DNA of 64,000 nt from Rhizobium sp. SL86 (GTDB lineage Bacteria > Pseudomonadota > Alphaproteobacteria > Rhizobiales > Rhizobiaceae): positions 146,263 to 210,262 of the forward strand of contig NZ_JAPPRJ010000006.1 of NCBI RefSeq assembly GCF_026672545.1, written 5' to 3'. The position numbers and the translations under genes are program-made. This document shows, one piece after another, positions 43,889-52,455 of this stretch. The notes below the pieces were generated by a model. It saw only the letters and a list, made by a program, of their open reading frames with translations, did no database searches and was not told where the DNA came from. Position 1 is the stretch's first letter. The number at the start of each line of letters is the position of its first letter.

Positions 43889-44940
43889 CAGACATGACGG
43901 ATCAGGGGATGGCATGCGCTGAGACATCGTTGCGCCGGCGGGCAGCAAGACCTCAGCTATCCCTGGCCCTTTGCCTTCTGTTGCTCGGCTTGATCACAGT
44001 CTTCAGCGTGACGGTAGGATCGCGCAGTCTGTCGCTGGATACCATTCTCCAGTCCATCTGCGCCTTTGACCCACAAAATGACGAGCATCTCGTGGTTTGG
44101 TCACTTCGCCTTCCGCGCCTGCTGATCGCGCTTCTCGCCGGAGCGGCGCTTGGCGTATCCGGGGCGATTATGCAGGCGATCACCCGTAATCCATTGGCTG
44201 AGCCCGGTCTTCTTGGAGTGAATGCAGGTGCTGCTGCTGCGGTAATTCTGGCAATTTCGCTCGGAGGCCTTACCAGCATGCACCAATATGTCTGGTGGGG
44301 ATTTGTCGGTGCGGGCCTCGCGGGTGCAGCCGTATTCCTCGTTGGCCGGGGGCGTGCAGGCAGCGCAAGCCCATTGCGTCTTGTTCTGGTCGGCGCCGCG
44401 CTGTCCATTGCCCTTGGTTCGCTGACCGGAATTGTGGTTATCAACGCGCCGACAAGCGCACTTGATGATTTCCGCAACTGGTCTGCAGGTGCTCTGGATG
44501 GCCGCGACATGGATGTTGTGGCGGTGTTAGGTTGTTGCGTGGCGGTCGGTCTTTTGATGTGCACGACTATCGCCAGCAGTCTGAATGCCATTGCACTGGG
44601 CGATGAACTCAGCAGAGCGCTTGGGGCTGACTTGCGGCAGGTTCTGGTCCTGGCCTGCATCGCCATCATGCTGCTGGCAGGCTCGGCAACGGCTGCGGCC
44701 GGACCAATCGGCTTCATTGGTTTGATGGCCCCTCACCTTGCCCGTCATCTGACGGGCCCCGACCAGCGCTGGATACTACTGTTTTCCGGTCTGGTCGCGG
44801 CCCTGCTACTTCTTGTGGCAGACATCATCGGGCGCCTCATCTCAGCGCCCTCCGAAGTAGCGGCGGGCATCGTCACCACGCTCGTCGGCGGCCCGGTCTT
44901 TCTCTTTATCATCCGGCGCTTTCGGGCAGGGTCACCATGA
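43885..44940 (+). CDS. fepD: Ferric siderophore ABC transporter permease (FepD-like)
   Basis: A 351-residue FecCD-family permease with nine to ten membrane segments. VWSLRLPRLLIALLAGAALGVSGAIMQAITRNPLAEPGLLGVNAGAAAA is the family hallmark, and GPIGFIGLMAPHLAR is the ATPase-coupling loop. The start may be the second ATG (43894). It overlaps both neighbours by four bases, so fepB, fepD and fepG are one message. Confidence 0.9.
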   Translation: MTDMTDQGMACAETSLRRRAARPQLSLALCLLLLGLITVFSVTVGSRSLSLDTILQSICAFDPQNDEHLVVWSLRLPRLLIALLAGAALGVSGAIMQAITRNPLAEPGLLGVNAGAAAAVILAISLGGLTSMHQYVWWGFVGAGLAGAAVFLVGRGRAGSASPLRLVLVGAALSIALGSLTGIVVINAPTSALDDFRNWSAGALDGRDMDVVAVLGCCVAVGLLMCTTIASSLNAIALGDELSRALGADLRQVLVLACIAIMLLAGSATAAAGPIGFIGLMAPHLARHLTGPDQRWILLFSGLVAALLLLVADIIGRLISAPSEVAAGIVTTLVGGPVFLFIIRRFRAGSP

Positions 44941-45992
44941 AACAATTGCGTTCTGCCGCTGCGGGCGCTGACTTTGATGTCATTCGGCTTGGCCCCGCTT
45001 CTCTTCGCTACAGGCGACGCAGCCTCTACGTCTGCGGCGTGCTCATCCTTGCCGTGACAGCCCTTGCCGTGCTTCTGCTTGGCACGGGCAGTCTTTCGTT
45101 GAAGCCAGTGGACGTGTTCACAAGCCTCACCGGCACGGGTTCCAATCCGGTGGCAGATCGGGTTCTGTTCCAGATCAGACTGCCGCGTGTCTTGACAGCT
45201 CTGCTCGTTGGGGGGGCGTTGGGAGCAAGTGGTGCGGTGTTTCAGTCCGTATCGCGCAATGCCCTCGGCTCCCCCGATATCGTCGGCTTTACGACAGGCG
45301 CTGCAACCGGCGCAATCGTGCAGATCCTCCTCTTCGATGCCGGTGCTCTGCAAACCTCTCTTGCTGCTGTCCTTTCCGGATTAGCCAGCGCGACGCTGGT
45401 GTTCCTCCTGGCCCTGAAAGGCGGCAGGATGGCTGTCTACAACCTAGTTCTCTCGGGCATAGGCCTCGGTGCCATACTGTCCGGGCTGAACACGCTCCTG
45501 CTGATTATGGGTAATCTCGATCAGGTCGCATCCGCCCAACTCTGGCTCGCGGGCTCTCTTAGTGGCCGCACGTGGTCGCATGTCTGGCCGGCAGCGATTG
45601 GGGTGTGCGTTGTTCTTCCCTTCATACTTGCCCATGCCAGGCAACTGGCCCTGATGGAAATGGGGGATGAAACCGCGACGCAGTTGGGGATCCCAGTGCT
45701 CCGCACCCGCCTCGTCACCATACTATCGGCCGTCGCCCTTGCCGCGATTGCGACAGCAGCCGCGGGTCCGATCTCCTTGATAGCGCTTGCCGCACCGCAA
45801 ATTGCACGGCGCCTTACCGCGTCGCCCGAGGTGCCGGTTCTGTCCGGCGCGCTGACGGGCATGGGACTTCTTCTCGGGGCTGATTATCTGGTCCAACATG
45901 TGCCATTTGGTCTCTATATGCCGATCGGACTGACCACTGGTCTTCTCGGCAGTCTCTACCTTCTCTGGCTCATTTTGCAAACGGACAATTGA
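44937..45992 (+). CDS. fepG: Ferric siderophore ABC transporter permease (FepG-like)
   Basis: A 351-residue FecCD permease paralogous to the preceding one: FQIRLPRVLTALLVGGALGASGAVFQSVSRNALGSPDIVGFTTGAATGA, then the coupling loop GPISLIALAAPQIARRLT. It forms the second half of the channel with the FepD-like protein. It is the last gene of the operon; a toxin-antitoxin module follows on the opposite strand. Confidence 0.9.
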   Translation: MKQLRSAAAGADFDVIRLGPASLRYRRRSLYVCGVLILAVTALAVLLLGTGSLSLKPVDVFTSLTGTGSNPVADRVLFQIRLPRVLTALLVGGALGASGAVFQSVSRNALGSPDIVGFTTGAATGAIVQILLFDAGALQTSLAAVLSGLASATLVFLLALKGGRMAVYNLVLSGIGLGAILSGLNTLLLIMGNLDQVASAQLWLAGSLSGRTWSHVWPAAIGVCVVLPFILAHARQLALMEMGDETATQLGIPVLRTRLVTILSAVALAAIATAAAGPISLIALAAPQIARRLTASPEVPVLSGALTGMGLLLGADYLVQHVPFGLYMPIGLTTGLLGSLYLLWLILQTDN

Positions 45993-46162
45993 GCGCCTGT
46001 ACTTAGCGTCCCACGCTCGGGAGAAAACTGAAACACCGATGCCAATGATTGAAAAATTGAGCAAAAGCTACCTGTGATTAGACATTGGCTATCGCTGAGC
46101 CTTATGGATTTTTCTCATCCATCCGCAGGGACCGCATACAACGTAAAGGGACACCATTGGCG

Positions 46163-46181
46163 CATTGATGTGATCGGAACC
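46163..46181 (+). repeat. T-arm-like 19-bp motif, copy E (3' flank of VapBC)
   Basis: CATTGATGTGATCGGAACC, 15 of 19 bases as in copy B. It ends 65 bases past the vapC stop, in the same relative place and orientation as the copies by the other modules. Confidence 0.5.
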
Positions 46182-46245
46182 CCTGCCCCAGTAAATCACT
46201 CTTCAGGCTCGCTGGGTTGGACAACCGGTAGGAGCAGCGAAAGAG

Positions 46246-46647
46246 CTAGACGGTCCAGTCCTCGATGCGTAAGCCGGGCACGCGGTCAAACTCGCGGCTG
46301 TTGTTTGTGATGATGATCAGTCCACGCGAGCGGGCGTGTCCGGCGATCAGTTGATCGTATGGACCAATGGGCGTTCCGTTCCGTGCAAGTTCAGCACGCA
46401 ATTGGCCAGTATGGGTGGCTGCTATCTCGTCGTAAGATAGAACCTCCAGGCGAGCCGCGAACCCCTCAACGACTGCGAGGTTGCGTTCTGGGCTTGCCGA
46501 CTTCTCTGCACCATATATGAGCTCCATCAAGCTTACGGAACTCATGCAGAGCTGCCCATGGTGGCGATTGAACGCATCGCGCACCTGTTGTGGTTTGTTC
46601 TTGATGGTGAAAATGCAGATGTTGGTGTCCAACATGTATTTCAGCAT
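46246..46647 (-). CDS. vapC: PIN-domain ribonuclease toxin VapC
   Basis: A 133-residue PIN nuclease. The acidic site is D7 (MLDTNIC), E42 (LMELIYG), D98 (GPYDQLIAGHA) with the closing ITNNSREFDRVPGL. This is the VapC/MvpT type that cleaves initiator tRNA or other RNAs. Its start overlaps the antitoxin stop by one base. Confidence 0.93.
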   Translation of the reverse strand: MLKYMLDTNICIFTIKNKPQQVRDAFNRHHGQLCMSSVSLMELIYGAEKSASPERNLAVVEGFAARLEVLSYDEIAATHTGQLRAELARNGTPIGPYDQLIAGHARSRGLIIITNNSREFDRVPGLRIEDWTV

Positions 46648-46877
46648 TAGAATGCCTCGCGCTCCTGCAACGCAGGCTGATCGCGGTCGCTCATGAAGTC
46701 GGACGTTGCAGCGGCGCCATCAAACCAGTTATCCCAGGCCTCACCTGCAGGGGTAATAATTCGAGTACGCCCGACGGCCACTATATCGACACGTTTTACA
46801 TCATCAGGCAGGGCAACTGCCTTCGGTAGCCGGATGGCCTGGCTACGATTACTCTGGAATACGGCACCCTGTTCCAT
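46647..46877 (-). CDS. vapB: VapB antitoxin (AbrB/MazE-type)
   Basis: A 76-residue antitoxin; the ATG at 46877 (MEQGAVFQSNRSQAIRLPKAVALP) follows GAGGA, six codons inside a longer in-frame start. The swapped-hairpin AbrB fold is recognisable in AVFQSNRSQAIRLPKAVALPDDVKRVDIV. The C-terminus WDNWFDGAAATSDFMSDRDQP would thread into VapC. It autoregulates with VapC through sites upstream. Confidence 0.92.
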   Translation of the reverse strand: MEQGAVFQSNRSQAIRLPKAVALPDDVKRVDIVAVGRTRIITPAGEAWDNWFDGAAATSDFMSDRDQPALQEREAF

Positions 46878-46903
46878 GACATGTTCCTCTGGCATCTACA
46901 GAT

Positions 46904-46913
46904 GGGATATCCC
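46904..46913. promoter_or_regulatory. GGGATATCCC palindrome upstream of vapB
   Basis: A perfect 10-bp palindrome 27 bases before the vapB start, with a further GGGATAT half site near 46947. This layout is typical of VapBC autoregulatory operators. Confidence 0.6.
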
Positions 46914-46991
46914 TGATAATTAGTGCGCCTCAAAGGATATGTCAATGGGATATACATGGAGGCCACAATAGAGCGTGCTTCCTCACTTGCT

Positions 46992-47010
46992 CTTGAGGGG
47001 AAACGAACCG
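46992..47010 (+). repeat. T-arm-like motif, copy F (5' flank of VapBC)
   Basis: TCTTGAGGGGAAACGAACC. With its left neighbours (TGC) and right neighbours (GTCGT) it matches copy D at 60001-60027 at all but three of 27 positions. With copy E it brackets the VapBC module. Confidence 0.55.
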
Positions 47011-47148
47011 TCGTCTCAGTCGTCATCGAGACAATGAAGCGTTGCTGTCAGCCTGCATCTTCCCGAACGACCGCTGACCAAACATGCCTTGCTGGGCGCC
47101 TGTCCGATCGCTAATGCTTTTCGGCGCTTCCAATCAAAGAGGATAAAG

Positions 47149-47319
47149 ATGGCAACTGGTACCGTAAAGTTTTTCGCTCAGGACAAAGGCTTCGGCTTCA
47201 TCACCCCGGATAGTGGTGGACCGGATGTGTTCGTCCACATCTCGGCTGTAGGCTTCGGCGCTTCTCTGACCGATGGCCAGAAGGTCAGCTACGACGTGGG
47301 ACAAGACAGGAAAGTCTAA
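47149..47319 (+). CDS. cspA: CspA-family cold-shock protein, C-terminus shortened by frameshift
   Basis: A 56-residue cold-shock domain: MATGTVKFFAQDKGFGFITPDSGGPDVFVHISAV, with RNP1 (KGFGFI) and RNP2 (VFVHI) intact. GAGGA precedes the ATG. It ends VGQDRKV, but reading one base less in AGGAAAGTC gives DRKSKAENVSVL and a stop at 47344, a normal Csp ending. So an extra A probably removed the last nine residues. The nucleic-acid binding face is unaffected. The 5' leader (47085-47148) resembles rhizobial csp leaders as I remember them. Confidence 0.85.
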   Translation: MATGTVKFFAQDKGFGFITPDSGGPDVFVHISAVGFGASLTDGQKVSYDVGQDRKV

Positions 47320-47401
47320 GGCTGAGAACGTTAGCGTCCTCTGAAATCACATCCCCGGTCTCGTTGAAAATGCGGGATCGGGGCTAATTTGATGGTCTTC
47401 G

Positions 47402-47420
47402 CCTTGAGCGGATATGAACC
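47402..47420 (+). repeat. T-arm-like motif, copy C (3' flank of HipBA)
   Basis: CCTTGAGCGGATATGAACC, a more diverged copy ending 64 bases past the hipA stop. Confidence 0.5.
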
Positions 47421-47483
47421 GGCGACCCGATCGGTACTGGTGGGCCACGAAACTGCTAACGCGTTACGGAAAAACACCAATTG

Positions 47484-48737
47484 CTAATCAGCGCACGTGC
47501 CGAGGATCGGCGACATCAGCTTGATGTGGGCATCAACCCGTTCCAACACTCTATCGGGTAGAACAGCTCGTTCAGGCAGAGACCACCAAGACTGATTGAC
47601 GCGCTCGACCGTCTCCGTAACAGCCTTCAGCACAGCAGCTTCCGGCAGCCGCGCACGATGAGCGAAGACTTTCCATCGCTGGGCGTTCATTGCCTTGAAC
47701 GGCCTTTCACCGGCCAGCGACAGTGCCATGGCGTCCGACGGAATGTAAGGGACAGTCGAGAGCACATCATAGACTGGGGCGAGTGCCGGCTTGTCGCCCT
47801 TCCCATGATAAATCAGCGACCAATTCTTAAGGTGCATGTCGCCATTTCCTGTCAGGACAGCCAAAGCCAGTCGTCGCACGAACTCAAGGGCTGCCGCTGA
47901 AGAAACGGCGACCCCAAGAGCCGCAGCGATATCATGATAGGCGGCCCCCTCATATTTTCGAGACGGATAGACGCCGAATACCTGAGCGAAATCTTCGATA
48001 TGGACGCGCTCACCACCGGCAATGCGATCGAAACGTTTGACGAGGAGGACTTTGCCGTCGGACAATGTCTTAAACTCCTCCGGGATACCCTCGAACTGCG
48101 ATTGTTCCACGAGCTCGCGTTCCGGCACGTCCATACCAATCGCTTCGGCCAATGCGAGATTTGCAAATTCGTTTTCCGAGACACCGGGAAATGATGTCGA
48201 TGGAAACTTGGCGATATATGAACCCTGCTCGTCGCCTAAGGGGATCGTCAGACCGCCGCCCTTGCCTGTGTTTTTGATGACGGAGAGTTTCATCTGCACG
48301 CCTGCGAGCGAAAACCGGGCCTTCGGTCTGGGGGTTGTCAAACCCTCATTACGAACAACGCTGCCTTCGCTCGGCACAATTCGGACAGCCCCCGGCAGAT
48401 CCGATCCGAGTGCCGCAAGCAAATCGAAATCATTTCCTGCTCGCACGCTGCCTGAATGGTGCTTCTCCATCGCCTCGCGCAGTTTATCCTCTGGAAGAAG
48501 GTTCGCAAAGAACGGTGGCAAAGCCCTTGCGACGGGTTTCGGGTCCTTGCGCACCCCCCCATGTGCCGCGCGAAATGACAGACTGAGCACTGGGAAACCA
48601 CCCGTCTTACGATAGCCCTCCTCAAAGCTGAACGCGTTGAAGTCTCCCGGCGTCCTGACGATCATGCCTACCTTCAGGTCATTCAGCAGCACGTCCAGTG
48701 AGATTATAGATCTTGGATCAGGAGGCGCATCAGACAT
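47484..48737 (-). CDS. hipA: HipA-family serine/threonine kinase toxin
   Basis: A kinase of about 417 residues. I chose the ATG at 48737 (MSDAPPDPRSIISLDVLLND), which overlaps the hipB stop by 8 bases; the longer in-frame start at 48812 lies inside hipB. The N-terminal HipA_N domain includes FSFEEGYRKTGGFPVLSLSF. The catalytic loop is LTGNGDMHLKNWSLIY, the metal aspartate lies in LAPVYDVLSTVPY, and the nucleotide loop is near LSVIKNTGKGG…SYIAKFPS. In E. coli HipA phosphorylates glutamyl-tRNA synthetase. Confidence 0.92.
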   Translation of the reverse strand: MSDAPPDPRSIISLDVLLNDLKVGMIVRTPGDFNAFSFEEGYRKTGGFPVLSLSFRAAHGGVRKDPKPVARALPPFFANLLPEDKLREAMEKHHSGSVRAGNDFDLLAALGSDLPGAVRIVPSEGSVVRNEGLTTPRPKARFSLAGVQMKLSVIKNTGKGGGLTIPLGDEQGSYIAKFPSTSFPGVSENEFANLALAEAIGMDVPERELVEQSQFEGIPEEFKTLSDGKVLLVKRFDRIAGGERVHIEDFAQVFGVYPSRKYEGAAYHDIAAALGVAVSSAAALEFVRRLALAVLTGNGDMHLKNWSLIYHGKGDKPALAPVYDVLSTVPYIPSDAMALSLAGERPFKAMNAQRWKVFAHRARLPEAAVLKAVTETVERVNQSWWSLPERAVLPDRVLERVDAHIKLMSPILGTCAD

Positions 48738-49041
48738 TGCCATCACCATCAGGAGTGGCGACGAAAGCAGGAAGGTCATCTTCGGCGTCACCTGGCTGCA
48801 GTAGAGCTTCAACCGCCGGGACCATGGCCTGTGGGATGAGCATCAGTTCCAGACCAAGCGCACGACCAATGTTGATCAGAGTGGTCGTACGGGCAGCGCT
48901 GGCTCCAGCCTCAATCTCGCGGTACCGCGGACGCGATATACCCGCCATATCCGCAACCTGCTCTTGGGTGAGGCCCGAGGTCTTGCGCGACGTCTTGAGC
49001 AGCCGCCCTATCTCTTGAAGAGCCTCCGAATCCGACTTCAT
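48730..49041 (-). CDS. hipB: HipB antitoxin (XRE-family HTH)
   Basis: A 103-residue HTH_3 protein: LKTSRKTSGLTQEQVADMAGISRPRYREIEAGASAARTTTLINIGRALGLELML. AAGG precedes the ATG at 49041. It neutralises HipA and represses the pair, probably through the inverted repeat at 49114-49139. The last residues overlap the hipA start. Confidence 0.92.
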   Translation of the reverse strand: MKSDSEALQEIGRLLKTSRKTSGLTQEQVADMAGISRPRYREIEAGASAARTTTLINIGRALGLELMLIPQAMVPAVEALLQPGDAEDDLPAFVATPDGDGNV

Positions 49042-49748
49042 TTGATACCTTAACGCTTCATGTTTCCCATTATGATATGTTTGCGTATCTCACGGCATCT
49101 GCTTATGTCAAATCAAATGATGTCAATAAAGATCATTTGAGATTAAAAGATCTTTTTACAGATCATTTCTGTTTCCTCTACTGATAGGACGTTAGGCAAT
49201 CGGGGAACCGAAACTGTAAATACAGCCGCAATACACGGTTCCTTAAATGTCCGCTCCTATCCGACTGCGCTATCGATCGGCGTCCGCGTCCTAATCCAGT
49301 GACGGAGATGAATTCGATGGCCACCATTCCATGCGCTCATGGTCGACCGCCGTTGGTCTGCTCTGCAGCGCAACGAAGAAATGGTCGGTATGCTAAAAGC
49401 CATTTTCGGCGCCAATCCGGTCGCCTGCAGACTGCTTCAACGCGGTGAAAGCAGGTGATGTCGGCCCTTGTCGAGAAGGCCTTCGCGCGCGGTGCCAGCG
49501 CTGAGGCGCCCGGACCGGATTGATCGTCTCAATCGATCTGCTGGGCGACGACCTCGCGCAGTTCCTTGCGGCTGAGGCCGGAAAGGGTCGGCATTGGTAT
49601 CCATGCGCAGGAGAGGCTCAACTGCGGCAATCAGGAATCGCTGAAAGGACTGTAAGCATGTCGGCGATCCGAACAGAATGCTCACCTGCGTCCAAGCAAC
49701 AGGCTCGGACCTCAGTACTGTTATCGCGTCATTATGGCGGCATCGCGT
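49042..49748. other. Gene-poor region upstream of hipB with tRNA-like relic
   Basis: No supported gene; short frames on both strands lack domains. The minus strand at about 49285-49190 reads like a degraded tRNA: a D-arm-like TAGCGCAGTCGGATAGGAGC, an anticodon-arm-like GGACATTTAAGG and a T-arm-like TTTCGGTTCCCCGA. The helices do not close properly, so it is not called a tRNA. A tail …SGLSRKELREVVAQQID ending at a stop near 49525 on the minus strand may be the end of a lost gene. Confidence 0.45.
49114..49139. promoter_or_regulatory. Inverted repeat CAAATGAT-N10-ATCATTTG upstream of hipB
   Basis: Perfect 8-bp arms at 49114-49121 and 49132-49139 in AT-rich DNA, 73 bases before the hipB start. 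A third partial copy, GATCATTT, lies near 49161. HipB-type repressors use such spaced repeats. Confidence 0.6.
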
Positions 49749-50570
49749 TCAAGTTGCGAGTGCGGTGTCAATTTCGGTGGTCGTCACCTCGAAGTGCACA
49801 AGTTTTGCCGGACCAAACGCGGTGGACATGGCCACATCCGTTGCATCCCGGCCCGTTGCCATCAATATCCGCCCGATGCGCGGCGCGTTGTGGCGCGCAT
49901 CGACGGTGTACCAGCGGCCGCTCAGAAAGACCTCGAACCATGCGCTGAAGTCCATCGGGTTCGGATCTGCCGGCACCCCGATGTCACCGAGGTAACCGGT
50001 ACAATACCGGGCCGGAAGGTTCATGCACCGACACAAGGTTATGGCGAGGTGAGCGAAATCTCGACACACGCCCGTCCGGTCGTGCCAGCCTCCGAAGGCG
50101 GTTCTTGTCGGGTCGGCCTTGGAATAGTCGAAGGCGATCCGGTCATGCGTATAATCGAGGATCGATTTCACGCGATCCCAGCCCGGCCTCGTATGGGCGA
50201 ACGTCTCCCAGGCGAAATCCGCCAGACGATCCGTGTCACAGTAACGGCTCCCCAGAAGATAAACGAGAACATGATCAGGAAGATCATTGATGCCGTGTTG
50301 AACGACGTCGACGGGGACGGGATCCGGCTGTCCATCGTCGTAGATCTGAAACTCGGTGCTGATCATCGTGACGCCCTGCGGCGCAACGATACGGCTGCAG
50401 GCATTGCCGAAGCCGTCCATATAGTCCCACGCCCTGATGGGACGGTCGAAGGAAATCGTCTGCTCCCCCAGCAGGTCGCCGCGCCGGCTTGGATGAAGGT
50501 TAAGCACCAGCAACATGGGTGTTTCCTGCTTGCATTCATAGCCAATCCGGAAGCCGGCACGTATTCGCAT
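49749..50570 (-). CDS. Transglutaminase-like protein with altered catalytic His position
   Basis: A transglutaminase-core protein of about 273 residues; the ATG at 50570 (MRIRAGFRIGYECKQETPMLLVLNLHP) follows AGGAC. The cysteine motif GGWHDRTGVCRDFAHLAITLCRCM is present and the Asp region appears as GRWYTVDARHN. Where the neighbouring paralogue has HAW, this one reads DFSAWFEVF, so the usual catalytic His seems replaced by Ser. It may be a protease-like or non-catalytic member. It follows the paralogue by about 100 bases on the same strand. Confidence 0.85.
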   Translation of the reverse strand: MRIRAGFRIGYECKQETPMLLVLNLHPSRRGDLLGEQTISFDRPIRAWDYMDGFGNACSRIVAPQGVTMISTEFQIYDDGQPDPVPVDVVQHGINDLPDHVLVYLLGSRYCDTDRLADFAWETFAHTRPGWDRVKSILDYTHDRIAFDYSKADPTRTAFGGWHDRTGVCRDFAHLAITLCRCMNLPARYCTGYLGDIGVPADPNPMDFSAWFEVFLSGRWYTVDARHNAPRIGRILMATGRDATDVAMSTAFGPAKLVHFEVTTTEIDTALAT

Positions 50571-50668
50571 GGAAAAGTCCTTTATCGGGGGGATATCAAC
50601 CGCCAACGGTTCTAGCGCCAACGGTCCTGAATGCGGAGTGTTCCATCTGCACGCAACCCTCGTCTCAT

Positions 50669-51544
50669 TTATTCGGTGGTCGTCACGTTCACCTGAACGG
50701 TCATGTCAATCAACCTGCCTGCCTTGCCCTCGAAACTGCCGGACAGGGGGATGGCCTGCTTCGGGTCACGGGCAACGCCAACCCGTATCAATTCCCGGTT
50801 TCCCACGATGCCATTGGTCGGATCGAACTCCACCCAGCCTGCGCCAGGGAGATAGACCTGGCACCAGGCATGAGTTGCCCCGCCGCCCAGATTATGGTCC
50901 CCATCGCGATCAGGGACATAGATGTATCCTGTGACGAAGCGTGCCGCCAGGCCCAGAGAACGAACCGCTTCCATCATCAACAGCGCGAAGTCCCGACAGG
51001 TGCCGCTGCGGAGCCGCAAGGTCTCTGCCGGAGTCTGAATCCCATGTTTTTCGCGGCGAGAATAAGAAAAGCTTTCCCGAATTGCGTAGCATAAGGTCAT
51101 CAGCACATGGCCGGTTCGGGCGGAGCTGCCAACAGGCACGAATTGCCGGGCCCAGTGAAGCACGGCGTCGTCGACGTCTGGATAATGCCGCTCGATGGTT
51201 CGTCCCAGATCGATGATTTCATCATCGTCGTAGCTGAACGGATAGCCACGCACGTCCGTGTGCATTTCCAGGTCAAGCGGCACATGGACGGTATGATCCA
51301 GCTTTATCCGCGTTTCGATCACCAATTCGGACGAGGACGCTTCGATATCGACCAAGGCGATACAATTGCCGAAAACATCGTAGATCCATCTGACGGACGA
51401 CGGTGGAGGACTTGTCTGAAGAGAACAGGCGAGGAGAGTTTGGTCAAAGCTGTCCCGCGGACGGAACATGAGACGGTGACGTCCGAACCTCACGGGATGC
51501 GTATACTGGTACTGCGTGCGGTGCTTCACCGAATAAAGCGTCAT
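50669..51544 (-). CDS. Transglutaminase-like cysteine protease-fold protein
   Basis: A 291-residue protein with the bacterial transglutaminase N-terminal domain (LYSVKHRTQYQYTHPVRFGRHRLMFRPRD) and a transglutaminase core containing the whole Cys-His-Asp triad: GTCRDFALLMMEAVRSLGLAARFVTGY, GGATHAWCQVYLPGAGWVEFDPTNG. No signal peptide. Such pairs are common in rhizobia, often with ATP-grasp and alpha-E proteins, which are absent here. Substrate unknown. Confidence 0.9.
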   Translation of the reverse strand: MTLYSVKHRTQYQYTHPVRFGRHRLMFRPRDSFDQTLLACSLQTSPPPSSVRWIYDVFGNCIALVDIEASSSELVIETRIKLDHTVHVPLDLEMHTDVRGYPFSYDDDEIIDLGRTIERHYPDVDDAVLHWARQFVPVGSSARTGHVLMTLCYAIRESFSYSRREKHGIQTPAETLRLRSGTCRDFALLMMEAVRSLGLAARFVTGYIYVPDRDGDHNLGGGATHAWCQVYLPGAGWVEFDPTNGIVGNRELIRVGVARDPKQAIPLSGSFEGKAGRLIDMTVQVNVTTTE

Positions 51545-51601
51545 GACGTCTGCGCCTTCGTTGTCGCAAGGAGATCCGTCGGCGGGGCGTCACGATCGAC
51601 G

Positions 51602-51850
51602 TTACGCTTCTTTTCGGGGAAGCGGATAATGGACCGCATCATACAGAGAACGAATTTCGTTGCTTTCGAAACGCGTGTCGCCGATTTCGAGGACCGCTCC
51701 CCGAAGCTGGGAACAGGGCAGTTCTTCAATAGCGAACCGAATGGCCTCTGCGGTGTTGTCGAACCGCTTGTAACGGGGACCGCTGATGCTCCCGCCCACG
51801 CGCCTGCCGGCGAAAAAGCCTGCAGGCGACGAATAGTCGATCTGTATCAT
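51602..51850 (-). CDS. Small hypothetical protein, 82 aa
   Basis: A short soluble protein (MIQIDYSSPAGFFAGRRVGGSISGPRYKRFDNTAEAIRFAIEELP…LEIGDTRFESNEIRSLYDAVHYPLPRKEA). The mix of glycine-rich turn and helix looks real, and GAGAAG lies upstream of the ATG. It starts 11 bases after another small gene and precedes the transglutaminase genes on the same strand, suggesting one transcript. Family not identified. Confidence 0.6.
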   Translation of the reverse strand: MIQIDYSSPAGFFAGRRVGGSISGPRYKRFDNTAEAIRFAIEELPCSQLRGAVLEIGDTRFESNEIRSLYDAVHYPLPRKEA

Positions 51851-51861
51851 GGTTCATCTTC

Positions 51862-52092
51862 TCAAAGGCGGGCGGGATCAAGGCCGGCAATGCCGGCTCC
51901 GGACAGGCCAATCGGACAGGTTGCGCTCTCATGGCGGTCGAGAGCGGAAAAGCTCGTGAGGCCAATGATGCGCAGCCGTCCGCAACGCTGGGAAATATCT
52001 GCCGAAACGGCAGGAAGGTTGTCGCCATACTCACGTCGGCCGATCCTCACGAGATTACGCGACATGGAGGCGGGATAGAATTCTGGACGCAT
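51862..52092 (-). CDS. Small hypothetical protein, 76 aa
   Basis: Supported mainly by an excellent ribosome site (AAGGAG, 7 bases before the ATG at 52092) and by tight spacing to the next gene. The translation begins MRPEFYPASMSRNLVRIGRREYGDNLPAVSADISQRCG. The later half looks less protein-like, so only the beginning may be conserved. No membrane segment; function unknown. Confidence 0.45.
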   Translation of the reverse strand: MRPEFYPASMSRNLVRIGRREYGDNLPAVSADISQRCGRLRIIGLTSFSALDRHESATCPIGLSGAGIAGLDPARL

Positions 52093-52251
52093 TGCCTTGC
52101 TCCTTCTTCATCGAGGCGCCGGCCATGAATGCAACTGTGCGAGACAAGAGCGACGAGAGGGACTGCGGGTAGGACGCGCGCAGTCGGCGCGTTTCGGGAC
52201 GGTTTGGGCGGTACGACCCGGCACCACACGGGGCAGAACGCGTTCCAGCCA

Positions 52252-52455
52252 CTATTTCTTTTTGGAACGAGCCACCGGTTCGGAATTCGCCAGAGCTTCC
52301 TTTTCCAGACGCAATTGGCGCAGCCGAGACGTCTTGCTCACTCTGAGCGCGTTCTCGGAGGATATGATGTGTCGAGCCGTCTGATCGGTCACGGCAGCCT
52401 TTTCCCCGGTCGTAAGTCTAACCGGTGCGGCGAGAGACCCCTTCGACGTCGACAT
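52252..52455 (-). CDS. Small conserved-looking hypothetical protein, 67 aa
   Basis: MSTSKGSLAAPVRLTTGEKAAVTDQTARHIISSENALRVSKTSRLRQLRLEKEALANSEPVARSKKK, read in two parts of the frame, is a basic helical protein with a TDQTARHII segment that I associate with short rhizobial proteins. GGAAG lies before the ATG at 52455. An AT-rich region with an inverted repeat (52547-52572) is upstream and probably holds its promoter. Confidence 0.6.
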   Translation of the reverse strand: MSTSKGSLAAPVRLTTGEKAAVTDQTARHIISSENALRVSKTSRLRQLRLEKEALANSEPVARSKKK

